NCBI RefSeq assembly: GCF_000633635.1
Contig: NZ_AYPQ01000001.1
Span: 716,820-780,819 of the forward strand
Length of the DNA stretch: 64,000 nt
Source of the DNA: Enterococcus crotali
Lineage (GTDB): Bacteria; Bacillota; Bacilli; Lactobacillales; Enterococcaceae
Direction: 5' to 3'
The position numbers and the translations under genes are program-made. This document shows positions 29,653 to 40,378 of the stretch, one piece after another; the first letter of the stretch is position 1; the number at the start of each line of letters is the position of its first letter. The notes under the pieces are model-generated. The model searched no databases and was not told where the DNA came from. It worked only from the letters and a program-made list of their open reading frames with translations.

Positions 29653-30501
29653 TCATTGTGCCGAGATACAAAGAGCAATGGCTTTTTCACCTAAATGTGT
29701 GCCAATAACAGGATTAAAATGACCAATTTCAATAATTGCTTCTGGGTATTTAACTTGGAGCTTCGCTTTTTCTTCTTCGGCGACCGCTAAATTATTCGCA
29801 TGAATCACATATAATTTAACTGGAAGACCAATTTCTTTATCTCGTTTACCTATGATTTCTTCTGCACGAGCAAAAGCTTTTTTTGTTGAGCGAATTTTTT
29901 CAAATAAAACGATCTTCCCATCTTCAAAGGTCAAAATTGGTTTGATCTTCAATAAGCCGGCAATTAGAGCTGCGCCATTCGTTAATCGGCCACCGCGGAC
30001 TAAATTGTTTAAATCTTCAACAATCAAATAAGCATAGGTATTATCTCTAATGATATCTAATTTGGCAAAGATATCTTCTAAACTAGCATGTTCATTCACT
30101 AGATCCAAAGCTGCCTCAACCATGTGCCCCATGGGAACACTTGTGATTTTAGAATCATAAGGATAAAGGGTGACGCCATTGATGGAATCTGTCAATGAGA
30201 ATAATGTATTTACAAAACCAGAAATGCCAGACGAGAGATGGATACTGATAATCGTATCATACCCTTTAGTTGCGATTTCTTGATATAGTTCGATGACCTC
30301 ACCTAATGCCGGTTGAGAAGTTGTCGGAAACTCATTACTATTATTCAACAAGCTGTAATATTCGTCAGCTTCAATATCGATTCCTTCGTTATATATCCTA
30401 CCATCTAAAATAACTGGGATAGGAATTACAAACAGATTAGGCGAGTTCTTGATTCGTTCAGGTAAATATGCCGTACTATCTGTTACAATAGCAATTTTCA
30501 T
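29653..30501 (-). CDS. DegV family fatty-acid-binding protein (FakB-like)
   Basis: DegV/FakB proteins hold a fatty acid for phosphorylation by FakA. The start is the ATG at 30501, seven bases after GAGG. The 282-residue protein shows IAIVTDSTAYLP at the N-terminus, TSQPALGE near residue 62, and IHLSSGISG near 88. The C-terminal half contains LVRGGRLTNGAALIAGLLKIKPIL, in part the diagnostic GGR segment, and GHFNPVIGTHLGEKA. No fakA is in the window. The fatty acid preference cannot be read from the sequence. Confidence 0.9.
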   Translation of the reverse strand: MKIAIVTDSTAYLPERIKNSPNLFVIPIPVILDGRIYNEGIDIEADEYYSLLNNSNEFPTTSQPALGEVIELYQEIATKGYDTIISIHLSSGISGFVNTLFSLTDSINGVTLYPYDSKITSVPMGHMVEAALDLVNEHASLEDIFAKLDIIRDNTYAYLIVEDLNNLVRGGRLTNGAALIAGLLKIKPILTFEDGKIVLFEKIRSTKKAFARAEEIIGKRDKEIGLPVKLYVIHANNLAVAEEEKAKLQVKYPEAIIEIGHFNPVIGTHLGEKAIALCISAQ

Positions 30502-30576
30502 TTTGTAACCTCGTTTCACTAAATTTACACGATACTATAAATATAGCATAAGTCTGTACAGATTTAAATAAAATAC

Positions 30577-31724
30577 TTATTGATCAAGGAAATTTTGAAC
30601 CGCTGATTGATTCATGTCTAAATCGATTTGAAGGATACTACCCGCATATGAAGACTCCTCATTACTCCAAGAACCTTCTACTGGAACTGTCAAACGCTCA
30701 ATTCCACTTCCACCTTTCAACATCAACGAAGGTCCATTCCTTAGCATAAAGGTCGTTGGAACATCCGTAGACATATAGCCAACTAAACGGCCTAATGATT
30801 CTGGCGTACGAAGCAATGCTAACGGGTTCTTTAACTGCCCCATAACAGCCGTCATTACTTGTTGTTGACGACGAACACGACCAAAATCGCCTTCTTCATC
30901 CATTCTAAAACGGGAATATTGTAATAGAGTATGGCCATCCATTTTCTGGCTACCTTTTGCAATATCGACGCCATCTAGATTCAAATCTTTTTCAGCATCG
31001 ATCTTCACACCACCTGGAAACATAGCATCAACAATTTTTTCAAATGATTGAAAATCGACTTTAGCATAATATCTACATTGAATATTAAAATTTTCAGCCA
31101 ATGTTTGGCGAACTAAATCTGCTCCACCCAATGCGTAGGCTGAGTTGATCTTATTTGCATCGTAACCTGGAATATCAACAAATGTATCCCGCATAAATGA
31201 GATTAGTTTAGGTTTCTTTGAAGGACCGTCTAATTGCAGAACCATAATCGTATCAGCACGACCAGCATCTTCTCCTCTTGTATCGCTACCTAAAATCAAA
31301 ATATTATTAGCCCCGTTGGCACTCTTCACACCGTTAAAGGTTTCAAGTGCTTCTTTCGGTAAGGAGCTATCATTCTCCGCATAAAATTTTCCTTTAAAAA
31401 AGAATCCCACTGCTAACACTAATAATAAAACAATAACTAAAATAATTCTTTTAGGCCAACTAAATCGTCTTTTTTTTCTAGGCTTTTTAGGCTTCTTTTC
31501 TTTTTTTGAAAATTGTTTGTTTTTTCATCAGCATTTGTTTGGTTAAAGCTTGGATTGTTCTCTCGTATTGGTTCTGACTCCGATTGCCATTCTCGTTCTA
31601 AATGATTGCTATTACTAGATTCTTTTGTAGCATGATTTTTTTCTTTTCTAGGATTAAAACCATTTTTTTCTTCTATTGGTTTTGCTTTATCATGTACATG
31701 TTTATAACGATCCACTCGGCTCAT
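30577..31724 (-). CDS. LytR-CpsA-Psr (LCP) family cell-wall glycopolymer ligase, frame broken once
   Basis: LCP enzymes attach teichoic acids or polysaccharides to peptidoglycan. The start is the ATG at 31724, after GAGGTGG. A charged cytoplasmic region of about 70 residues leads into a basic stretch. There the frame breaks within A-runs at about 31501-31525. One more A (minus strand) joins it to KKPKKPRKKRRFSWPKRII, a membrane span (LVIVLLLVLAVGFFFKG), and the LCP domain. The domain shows LILGSDTRGEDAGRADTIMV, SFMRDTFVDIPG and YSRFRMDEEGDFGRVRRQQQ in turn, with the Asp and Arg residues that bind the lipid pyrophosphate. It follows the aro operon but has a terminator between. Confidence 0.88.
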
Positions 31725-31813
31725 TATTTCCACCTCACTTAAATTAACAACAGCTATAAGCATACCTTATTTCACTAAAAAATCCTATTATATAGTTAAA
31801 ATTTAACAAAAAA

Positions 31814-31834
31814 TAAAAAGACCTTTTCAGATCT
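31814..31834 (-). terminator. Terminator at the end of the aro operon
   Basis: A short stem (AAAGATC/GGTCTTT type) begins right at the pheA stop codon and is followed by TTTTTATTTTTT on the minus strand. It probably separates the aro operon from the LCP gene. Confidence 0.65.
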
Positions 31835-32683
31835 TTATACTCCGTTGATTGGATGGACCGCATAATTTCCGAATATTTTAACTGTCCCACCCATTAAACA
31901 TATTTCTTCTAGTGCATTTTCTATTAACTGTTGTGGCTTTTGACCATTGATATCAATCAAAAAGAAGTATTCTCCTAAAGTTGTTTTCAATGGACGAGAT
32001 TCAATCTTGCTTAAATCAATTTCTCGCCAACTGAACACAGACAGTGCTTTATGCAAAGCTCCTGGCATATTATTTGGCATCGTTAAGGCCAAAGTCAGCT
32101 TTTGATCACTTGCTTGGATCGGCAGCTCAACTTTTTCAGCACCAATCACCCAAAACCGTGTCTGATTGATTGCAACATCTTGAATATCTTTTCCTACGAT
32201 TTCAAGATCATACGTCTTTGCAGATAGTTTTGGTGCAATTGCGGCAATTTTTTGATCTGGATGATTCGCAACAAAACTTGCTGCATAAGCAGTCGATGGT
32301 GTCGCTTCAAGGTCCGCCATTGGAAAGTGTTGACGAATAAATTCTTGAGATTGCGCTAACGCTTGTGGATGCGATAGAATTTTTGTTGTTGCGAGCCAAG
32401 TTTCTTTGTTGTTTTGTGCTACCATTAATTGCTGGTAGATTGGCAAAACAATTTCTGCTCCCACTGGAATTGATGTTTGGTGGAAAAGATAATCGACGGT
32501 TGTATTGACAGAACCTTCGATTGTATTTTCAATTGGAACAACGCCTAGATCAACCTCACCAAACTCAACCCCTTTGATGCAGGCTGGAATTGAATGATAA
32601 GAGAACAATTCTTCATTTGGGAAAGCTGTTTTTGCGGCATTATGCGTAAAAGAAGCTTCTGGTCCTAAAAAACCGACTTTCAT
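31835..32683 (-). CDS. pheA: Prephenate dehydratase with ACT domain
   Basis: PheA converts prephenate to phenylpyruvate, the committed step to phenylalanine. The 282-residue monofunctional enzyme has the catalytic domain at about 1-180, with VPIENTIEGSVNTTVDYLF and the conserved NQTRFWVIG. The ACT domain at about 190-275 has the phenylalanine-binding GALHKALSVF and ESRPLK motifs. Feedback inhibition by Phe is therefore expected. There is no chorismate mutase domain. It is the last gene of the operon, nine bases after aroK. Confidence 0.95.
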   Translation of the reverse strand: MKVGFLGPEASFTHNAAKTAFPNEELFSYHSIPACIKGVEFGEVDLGVVPIENTIEGSVNTTVDYLFHQTSIPVGAEIVLPIYQQLMVAQNNKETWLATTKILSHPQALAQSQEFIRQHFPMADLEATPSTAYAASFVANHPDQKIAAIAPKLSAKTYDLEIVGKDIQDVAINQTRFWVIGAEKVELPIQASDQKLTLALTMPNNMPGALHKALSVFSWREIDLSKIESRPLKTTLGEYFFLIDINGQKPQQLIENALEEICLMGGTVKIFGNYAVHPINGV

Positions 32684-32691
32684 TAGCTCAC

Positions 32692-33195
32692 CTACTTTAT
32701 ATTCTCTAAAATTTCATATGCGATTTCTTCAGGTGTTCGGTCATCTGTATCTACTATTAAACTGGCACTTTCCTCATAAAAAGGAATCCGCGGTTCAAAA
32801 ACATGCCTGATTTCCTCCGGAGATTTTGAAACGACTAGTGGTCTGACTGTAGTGTGATCATGTTTTAGTCTTGGTATAAAAACTTCTGGCTTAGTTTGTA
32901 AATACACAACAGGTGCCATTTGTTTTAAAAGTGACCTATTTTCTGCCCGCATGACGATACCGCCACCAGTTGAGACAACTTGGTTATGATTTAGATAGCG
33001 TTTTAAGACGTCTGTTTCTCTTTCTCTGAAAGCTTCTTCTCCATGTAAATCAAAATATTCTTGGATCGTCATACCAATTTCTTCAACGATTTTATCATCA
33101 AAGTCGATGTGCTCCATACCAGTTTTTTCTGAAAGCAATTTTCCGACTGTCGTTTTCCCTGCTCCCATAAAACCAATTAAAATAATCCCCTTCAT
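32692..33195 (-). CDS. aroK: Shikimate kinase
   Basis: AroK phosphorylates shikimate with ATP, the fifth step of the pathway. The 167-residue P-loop protein has GFMGAGKTTVGKLL (Walker A), the shikimate-binding DFDDKI and ERETDVL regions, and the Gly-rich STGGGIV. The lid Arg is in the DHTTVRPL region. Its length is normal for the family. It lies between aroA and pheA with gaps of 14 and 8 bases. Confidence 0.95.
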   Translation of the reverse strand: MKGIILIGFMGAGKTTVGKLLSEKTGMEHIDFDDKIVEEIGMTIQEYFDLHGEEAFRERETDVLKRYLNHNQVVSTGGGIVMRAENRSLLKQMAPVVYLQTKPEVFIPRLKHDHTTVRPLVVSKSPEEIRHVFEPRIPFYEESASLIVDTDDRTPEEIAYEILENIK

Positions 33196-33209
33196 CTTTG
33201 TTCCTCCAT

Positions 33210-34535
<1,326 letters not shown>

Positions 34536-34618
34536 CTATAAAACATTTGGACATCCGTACTGAAATATGCTTTGCTTCGTTGCTAATTGACATTTTTCTA
34601 AAACCGAACCCGCCAACC

Positions 34619-35716
34619 TTACTTTTCATAACACAAATAATCGGTTTCTTTTTCAAGTATTTCTTTTGCTTTCTCTAAGTCTTCCTGACGTTTAAACGTC
34701 AACTGTAAAATACCGTAAATATCTTCTCGAGTTTCAAGAATTTTCAAATTAATCAGTGAAAGTTTTGCCTTACCAAGTAATCCTGTAATTTCGGCAATCA
34801 CACCAGGAACATCAGGTACATCTACGAACAAGTCATGAAACGCTGGTATTGCACCTTCTTTGTGAACGGGCATTTGATTTCTCGTTTCCTTTGCATCATA
34901 AAAAAATTGAAAAATCGCTTCTTTATTTTCACTTTGAATCCACTCTGAAACTTGATTCATTTCTGTTTGCCACGCATTCATTAATTCTATTAACGCTTCT
35001 TTATTACTTAACAATATATCAGTCCACATTTGCGGATCAGATGAAGCAATACGCGTAATATCACGAAATCCTCCAGCTGCTAATTGACGTGAACGTGGGT
35101 GCTCTTCGTTGAAAACCTTACTTTGATTAACTAAACCTGCTGCAATAATATGAGGCAAATGACTGAGCATTCCTGTAATTTGATCATGTTCTTCAGCTGT
35201 AAGAACTACAAATTTTGCTCTAGTACCTTGTAATAATCGTTGCAGCTCATTTACTTGTCGCTTTTTTTCCGGCTTTGATGAAGTCAAAATATAGTAGGCA
35301 TTCTCAAATAAATTTTCATCTGCTGCAGTCACACCTGACTTATGCGAGCCGGCCATGGGATGTCCGCCAATAAAGGTTTCTAGACCAGCCATTTGAGCAG
35401 CTGTTATGATTTCAAGTTTCGTACTGCCCACATCAGAAATAATGACTTCTTTTTTTAATGGCAATGTACCCAATAACATCAACTGCTCAAGCATACTCTT
35501 AACGGGTGTGCATAGAAAAATCACGTCTGCTTGAACAGCTGCAGCCTCTATGGATAAACCTCTTTCATCGATAATTTGCCGTTTTAGTGCAAAATCTTCA
35601 GATGCTTCTAAATGATCGATCCCAATAATTGTGACAGATGGATGTTGTTTTTTTATACATAATGCTAATGAACTGCCGATCAAGCCTAGACCGATAATCA
35701 AAACTTTCTTATTCAT
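34619..35716 (-). CDS. tyrA: Prephenate dehydrogenase with C-terminal ACT domain
   Basis: TyrA oxidises prephenate to 4-hydroxyphenylpyruvate with NAD+, the committed step to tyrosine. The 365-residue protein has an N-terminal Rossmann motif (IIGLGLIGSSLAL), then IGGHPMAGSHKSG and LSHLPHIIAAGLVNQ, with conserved His residues. An ACT domain covers about 293-365 (VDVPDVPGVIAEITGLLG), so tyrosine feedback is likely. It lies 29 bases downstream of aroC in the aro operon. Confidence 0.95.
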   Translation of the reverse strand: MNKKVLIIGLGLIGSSLALCIKKQHPSVTIIGIDHLEASEDFALKRQIIDERGLSIEAAAVQADVIFLCTPVKSMLEQLMLLGTLPLKKEVIISDVGSTKLEIITAAQMAGLETFIGGHPMAGSHKSGVTAADENLFENAYYILTSSKPEKKRQVNELQRLLQGTRAKFVVLTAEEHDQITGMLSHLPHIIAAGLVNQSKVFNEEHPRSRQLAAGGFRDITRIASSDPQMWTDILLSNKEALIELMNAWQTEMNQVSEWIQSENKEAIFQFFYDAKETRNQMPVHKEGAIPAFHDLFVDVPDVPGVIAEITGLLGKAKLSLINLKILETREDIYGILQLTFKRQEDLEKAKEILEKETDYLCYEK

Positions 35717-35745
35717 TCCGCTTCACTCTCCATTTTTAGTTTGCA

Positions 35746-36912
35746 TTAAAACGTTTGAGTATAGCGACGGTAAGACTCTACTTCTTCTTTCATTTGTTCA
35801 AAAGCATCACTGCCGAATTTTTCCAGCATCGCTTGGGCAACTTCTGTTGCTACAACCGCTTCACAAACCACACTTGCAGCTGGAACCGCTGTACTATCAG
35901 ACCGTTCCACACTAGCTTTATAGGGTTCTTTTGTATCGATATTTACACTTTGCAATGGTTTATACAACGTCGGGATAGGTTTCATCACACCCCTAACAAT
36001 AATTGGCATGCCATTTGTCATACCACCTTCAAAACCGCCTAGATTATTTGATGTTCTGGTATAGCCCGTTTTTTTATCCCAAACAATCTCATCCATAACT
36101 TGACTACCTGGTTTAAAGCCCATTTCAAAACCAATCCCAAATTCAACACCTTTAAAAGCATTGATACTTGTTACTGCCTGAGCGATTTTTGCATCGAGTT
36201 TGCGATCCCATTGGACATAGCTACCTAGACCAATCGGGACACCACCGACAACAACTTCAACCACGCCACCAATCGTATCGCCATTTTTCTTGGTCTTATC
36301 AATTAAATCGCGAATGTCTTGTTCTACTGAGGGATCAAGTACACGAACATCTGAATTTTCTGAGCGCTCTTGAATCTCCTTAACGGTTAAATTATCAGGA
36401 ATTTCTGCTTTGATCCCACCTAATATTGCAACATGTCCTGCTACTTCTATTTCTAATTCCTTCAATAGCTTTTTAGCAACTGCACCAATAGCAACACGCA
36501 TCGTCGTTTCTCTCGCTGAAGAACGTTCTAATACATTTCTCAAATCATCGTGCTGATATTTGATTCCGCCAACAAGATCTGCATGTCCTGGACGTGGTTT
36601 ATTGACTCGGCGGATCTTCTTCTCTTTCTCTGTGACCTCTTCAATCGACATTACAGACGTCCAGTTTTTCCAGTCCTTATTTTCAACAACAAGTGTGACT
36701 GGCGACCCTAATGTTTTTCCGTGACGAATACCAGAAGTAATTCTTACTTGGTCTTTTTCGATCAACATTCTACCGCCACGCCCATAACCACCTTGTCTTC
36801 TTGCTAACTCCAAGTTAATGTCTTCTGGTGATAAAGGCAATCCTGCTGGTAATCCTTCTATAATTGCTGTTAATTCTGGTCCATGTGATTCTCCCGCTGT
36901 AATAAAACGCAT
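35746..36912 (-). CDS. aroC: Chorismate synthase
   Basis: AroC makes chorismate from EPSP using reduced FMN, which is not consumed. The 388-residue protein begins [20 protein letters not shown], carrying the family signature. It also has [39 protein letters not shown] and [15 protein letters not shown]. These contain the conserved His and Arg residues of the active site. The length is normal for the large-type bacterial enzyme. It lies 11 bases downstream of aroB. Confidence 0.96.
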   Translation of the reverse strand: MRFITAGESHGPELTAIIEGLPAGLPLSPEDINLELARRQGGYGRGGRMLIEKDQVRITSGIRHGKTLGSPVTLVVENKDWKNWTSVMSIEEVTEKEKKIRRVNKPRPGHADLVGGIKYQHDDLRNVLERSSARETTMRVAIGAVAKKLLKELEIEVAGHVAILGGIKAEIPDNLTVKEIQERSENSDVRVLDPSVEQDIRDLIDKTKKNGDTIGGVVEVVVGGVPIGLGSYVQWDRKLDAKIAQAVTSINAFKGVEFGIGFEMGFKPGSQVMDEIVWDKKTGYTRTSNNLGGFEGGMTNGMPIIVRGVMKPIPTLYKPLQSVNIDTKEPYKASVERSDSTAVPAASVVCEAVVATEVAQAMLEKFGSDAFEQMKEEVESYRRYTQTF

Positions 36913-36923
36913 ATAAACTCCTC

Positions 36924-37985
36924 CTAGTCTAAATAACTCTTCATTTCTTCAATTGGAACACGAACGATTTTTGCATTGCCAATTGATTCTAACAAAATAA
37001 TATTGATTTTTCCGCCGCGTGCTTTTTTATCATGAGTCAATGCCGTATATAACTGCTCTTGATCCCACTGCTCTGATCTGATCGGTAAATTAAATTTTTG
37101 AATCATTGTGTTTAATTGGTTCGTTGTACCAATTGGCGTCAACATTTTACTTTCCGCAACTCTAGTGATTTGGCTCATCCCGATTGCAACCCCTTCACCA
37201 TGAGTTAAATTACCATAGCCAGCAGTATTCTCTAATGCATGACCGATTGTATGACCAAAGTTAAGCAGTAAACGAACACCATTATCCAGTTCATCTTCTT
37301 CTACAACTTTCCGTTTTATCTTACAACAAGCGGCGATGATCTCCGTTGCATGGATGAGTAAATCATGTTCATCCACCAACCCATCAAGCGTTTGCCATAA
37401 GTCTTTGTCTGCAATTGCAGCAGATTTGATGATTTCAGCGATTCCTTCTCTAACACGTCTTATTTCTAACGTGTTCAATGTATCAGGATCGATTAAAACG
37501 CCGTCCGGCTGAGCAAATGTGCCAACTAGATTTTTGGCTTTAGTCGTGTTAACAGCCGTTTTACCGCCAATACTACTATCAACTTGGGCCAATAAGGTCG
37601 TTGGAACTTGTAAAAAATGTAGTCCTCGCATATAAGTTGAAGCAACGAAACCGGCTAAATCACCAACCACTCCACCGCCTAAAGCAATGATTCCATCACT
37701 TCTTGTCAAACCATTATCTGCCAAAAAATCATAGATTTCAGCTGCTACAGCCAAACTTTTACTCTGTTCACCTGCATCGATTACAAAAGCTGAAACCTCA
37801 AAACCTGCTTCTTCCAAACTTTTAGAAACCTGATTGCCATATAGCGGATGAACGTTTGTATCTGTTATGATCACAATTTTTTGTGGTGACCATAACTCTT
37901 TTACCCAAGTACCAATATTTTTCAATAAGCCTGCTTGAATGCTCAAATCATAAGAATGGTTTGGTAAATTTACCGTGAGTTTCAT
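36924..37985 (-). CDS. aroB: 3-dehydroquinate synthase
   Basis: AroB cyclises DAHP to 3-dehydroquinate, with NAD+ and a divalent metal as cofactors. The 353-residue protein shows [47 protein letters not shown], and the metal-binding Glu/His set in [19 protein letters not shown] and [10 protein letters not shown]. All key residues appear present. A degenerate relative lies at 47602-48648 in this window. It follows aroF by about 70 bases. Confidence 0.96.
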   Translation of the reverse strand: MKLTVNLPNHSYDLSIQAGLLKNIGTWVKELWSPQKIVIITDTNVHPLYGNQVSKSLEEAGFEVSAFVIDAGEQSKSLAVAAEIYDFLADNGLTRSDGIIALGGGVVGDLAGFVASTYMRGLHFLQVPTTLLAQVDSSIGGKTAVNTTKAKNLVGTFAQPDGVLIDPDTLNTLEIRRVREGIAEIIKSAAIADKDLWQTLDGLVDEHDLLIHATEIIAACCKIKRKVVEEDELDNGVRLLLNFGHTIGHALENTAGYGNLTHGEGVAIGMSQITRVAESKMLTPIGTTNQLNTMIQKFNLPIRSEQWDQEQLYTALTHDKKARGGKINIILLESIGNAKIVRVPIEEMKSYLD

Positions 37986-38056
37986 TTATTCCAACTCCTA
38001 TTTTTTATTAAAGAGAAAACACTAACCTTCTGTTAACATTTATTTTAAAGAGCCCA

Positions 38057-39079
38057 TTACCCTAAAGCGTTGATTTCTTTCATTGCTTTTTCCATAATGT
38101 GAACTTCTTCCATCATACGCATGTAAGTTTTTTCGTTTAACGATTGGGGACCATCAGACCAAGCGTTGACTGGATCTGGATGAATTTCAACAATCAAACC
38201 ATCCGCACCAGAAGCAACACCAGCTCGTGCCATTGGAGGAACAAGATCCCAAATCCCTACGCCATGACTAGGATCAACAATAATTGGAAAATGACTTAAT
38301 TTTTTAATCAATGGAACGGCACTTAGATCAAGTGTATTTCGCGTTGCTGTTTCATATGTGCGAATACCGCGTTCAATAAAAATTACATTGAAGTTACCTT
38401 GTGCAGCGATATATTCGGCTGCATTCAACCACTCATCAATTGTACCAGAAATACCACGCTTTAAGCCAATTGGCTTACCTGTTTTTCCCACTGCTTGTAA
38501 TAATTTAAAGTTTTGCATATTTCTAGCGCCAATTTGTAAAATATCACTGTATTGCGCAATCATATCGATATGGGCCTCATCCATAACCTCTGTAATGACT
38601 TTCATATCAAATTCGTCTGCTGCTTGGCGAATGTATTTTAACCCTTCTTCTTCTAAACCTTGAAAAGCATATGGAGATGTTCTTGGTTTAAAGGCTCCAC
38701 CTCGTAAAACGGTTGCCCCACCTGCTTTAGCAATTCTAGCGCATTCGCGAATTTGATCTAGGCTTTCGATTGAGCATGGTCCTGCCATCATTGTCATACT
38801 ACCATCGCCTATTTTAACGCCATCAACATCGACAACAGTGTTTTCCGGATGAAATTCCCGACTTGTTAATTTGTATGTCAATGAAATTCTAACGGCATTT
38901 TCAACACCATCGTAACTATTGAATGCTACATCCTGCATTTTTCTAGTATCACCAACTAAACCAATGATTGTTTGCTCTTTCCCTTCACTTAAGTGAACTT
39001 CCAGTCCTTCTTTTTTTACTCGTTCGATCACCGATTTAATTTGTGCCTTTGTTGCTTCTGATTTCATAATTACGATCAT
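38057..39079 (-). CDS. aroF: DAHP synthase (type I-beta) with N-terminal regulatory domain
   Basis: The enzyme starts the shikimate pathway by joining PEP and erythrose-4-phosphate. The start is the ATG at 39079, nine bases after AAGGAG. The 340-residue product has a ferredoxin-like N-terminal domain of about 70 residues (IVIMKSEATKAQIKSVIERV). In related enzymes this domain mediates Tyr or Phe inhibition. The barrel shows AGPCSIES, LRGGAFKPRTSPYAFQG, QIGARNMQNF, GKPIGLKRG and DPSHGVG, with the metal-binding Cys, His, Glu and Asp. It is the second gene of the operon. Confidence 0.95.
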   Translation of the reverse strand: MIVIMKSEATKAQIKSVIERVKKEGLEVHLSEGKEQTIIGLVGDTRKMQDVAFNSYDGVENAVRISLTYKLTSREFHPENTVVDVDGVKIGDGSMTMMAGPCSIESLDQIRECARIAKAGGATVLRGGAFKPRTSPYAFQGLEEEGLKYIRQAADEFDMKVITEVMDEAHIDMIAQYSDILQIGARNMQNFKLLQAVGKTGKPIGLKRGISGTIDEWLNAAEYIAAQGNFNVIFIERGIRTYETATRNTLDLSAVPLIKKLSHFPIIVDPSHGVGIWDLVPPMARAGVASGADGLIVEIHPDPVNAWSDGPQSLNEKTYMRMMEEVHIMEKAMKEINALG

Positions 39080-39108
39080 TGTTGTTCTCTCCTTCAATCC
39101 ATTTTAAT

Positions 39109-39978
39109 TTAGTTGTTTTCAATAATTGGTTTTACGATATCTATCGGCATTTCTTGTCCGGTCCATTTTTCAAATGCAGCCGCTCCTTGATAAAGCAGCA
39201 TACCTAAACCATTATTCGTTTTAGCACCACGTAGGCGGGCTTGTTTAAGAAATTCTGTTTCTCTTGGTGTGTAGATAACGTCACAAACAGCTAAGTCTGG
39301 TCTGATGATAGAAAAGTCTTGAATTGGTGTTTGCTCTTCTAGCGGTTTCATGCCCACTCCTGTAGCGTTTAGCAAGAGTGCACTTTCTGCTACATCTGTC
39401 GCTAAGCTATTTTCATCCGATAAATCATGCAACGTTATGACGCAGTTAGTATTATCTGAAATATAGGCTAATTTCTCTTTGATTTTGTCATAGAAATCAT
39501 CTTTTCGATTATACACTGTTATTTCTTTGACACCATCTAAGGCCGCTTGAACAATGATTGCTGTAGCCGCACCACCTGCTCCAATGATCGTCATTTTTTT
39601 ACCAACGATATCCACAGAAAGATCTTGTAAGCTTCGCATAAACCCAGTACCATCGGTGTTATGTCCAGTTAACTTACCATGATCATTAGTAATAGTGTTG
39701 ACTGCCCCAATCAAACGAGCTGCCTCACTTAACTCATCCATATACTCCACAGCTAAGATTTTATTTGGCATGGAAAGGTTTGCACCCATCATATCCAAAT
39801 TTCTGATTGAATCGATTGCTTGTTTTAACCCCTCTGTTCCCACTTCAAAAGCAAGATATACTGCGTCAATCCCCAACGCTTGAAAAGCTGTATTATGAAT
39901 CATTGGTGAAACACTGTGACGAATCGGTGTAGCGAATAATGCAGCCAGTCTCGTATAGCCTGTAATCTGATTTTCCAT
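39109..39978 (-). CDS. aroE: Shikimate dehydrogenase
   Basis: AroE reduces 3-dehydroshikimate to shikimate with NADPH. The 289-residue protein has PIRHSVSPMIHN (substrate binding), NLSMPNK (catalytic Lys), GAVNTI, GHNTDGTGF (catalytic Asp) and the Rossmann GAGGAATAI. QGAAAFEKWTG near the C-terminus is also conserved. It is the first gene of the operon, 33 bases after the attenuator terminator. GAGGAGG sits seven bases before the ATG. No aroD is present in the operon, so dehydroquinate dehydratase must be encoded elsewhere. Confidence 0.95.
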   Translation of the reverse strand: MENQITGYTRLAALFATPIRHSVSPMIHNTAFQALGIDAVYLAFEVGTEGLKQAIDSIRNLDMMGANLSMPNKILAVEYMDELSEAARLIGAVNTITNDHGKLTGHNTDGTGFMRSLQDLSVDIVGKKMTIIGAGGAATAIIVQAALDGVKEITVYNRKDDFYDKIKEKLAYISDNTNCVITLHDLSDENSLATDVAESALLLNATGVGMKPLEEQTPIQDFSIIRPDLAVCDVIYTPRETEFLKQARLRGAKTNNGLGMLLYQGAAAFEKWTGQEMPIDIVKPIIENN

Positions 39979-40010
39979 TTTAGTTCCTCCTCAAAAGTGT
40001 TTTTATTCAA

Positions 40011-40060
40011 ACAAAAAGGTGTTCACGTAGATTTTCAGAAAGAAATCTACAGTGAACACC
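40011..40060 (-). terminator. Attenuator terminator in the aro operon leader
   Basis: On the minus strand, GGTGTTCAC-GTAGATTT (from 40060) pairs with AAATCTACGTGAACACC (ending at 40018), and TTTTTGTTT follows. This is a strong intrinsic terminator 33 bases before the aroE start. It can act as terminator only when its 5' arm is not captured by the upstream antiterminator segment. Confidence 0.9.
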
Positions 40061-40083
40061 TCACAAAAAATAGGTAATATAAA

Positions 40084-40115
40084 AGCCACTATAGATTTTC
40101 TCATCTACGCGGCTG
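40084..40115 (-). promoter_or_regulatory. Anti-antiterminator / antiterminator hairpin of the aro leader
   Basis: On the minus strand, AGCCGCGTAGAT (from 40114) pairs with ATCTATAGTGGCT (ending at 40084). The second arm, AAATCTATAGTG, is also complementary to CACTGTAGATTT in the 5' arm of the terminator, with only one G-U pair. The two foldings exclude each other, as in classical attenuators. Confidence 0.75.
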
Positions 40116-40191
40116 AAAGTCATCTCAAAATCCCCTAGCCATCATAGATACAAACTTGCTAGTCTGCATCCATAATGTTATGAATACAAAC

Positions 40192-40254
40192 TCATCTAAA
40201 ATAGCTAAAGTAATAATTATTCAGTTGTATATGGTTATGCTTCATGATTGTCAT
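40192..40254 (-). CDS. Aromatic-rich leader peptide of the aro operon
   Basis: A 20-codon ORF begins at an ATG at 40254, nine bases after GGAG, within the first 50 bases of the predicted transcript. It ends with TGA at 40192. The C-terminal nine residues are NNYYFSYFR, so five of seven codons just before the end are Tyr or Phe. It precedes the antiterminator/terminator hairpins and the operon for Tyr and Phe synthesis. This is the organisation of transcription-attenuation leader peptides such as pheL or trpL. It is too short for standard gene finders. I know of no named homologue. Confidence 0.75.
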   Translation of the reverse strand: MTIMKHNHIQLNNYYFSYFR

Positions 40255-40294
40255 ATGAATCACTCCGTAACTGATTTATTTAAGAATTGTTCTC

Positions 40295-40323
40295 AGTATA
40301 TACCTACTAAAACTCAGTGTCAA
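40295..40323 (-). promoter_or_regulatory. aro operon promoter
   Basis: On the minus strand TTGACA (40323-40318), a 17-base spacer and TATACT (40300-40295) form a near-consensus sigma-A promoter. The expected start near 40288 gives a leader of about 310 bases before aroE. Confidence 0.88.
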
Positions 40324-40378
40324 CATTTTTTTCTCAGCAAATTTAAAATAATGATCTATTTTCATGTCAATACGCTTG

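Noticed and set aside
39979-40300. T-box riboswitch in the aro leader
   Set aside because: The conserved T-box core (TGGNACCGCG type) and the stem I features are absent. The leader ORF with Tyr/Phe codons and the hairpin pair fit attenuation better.
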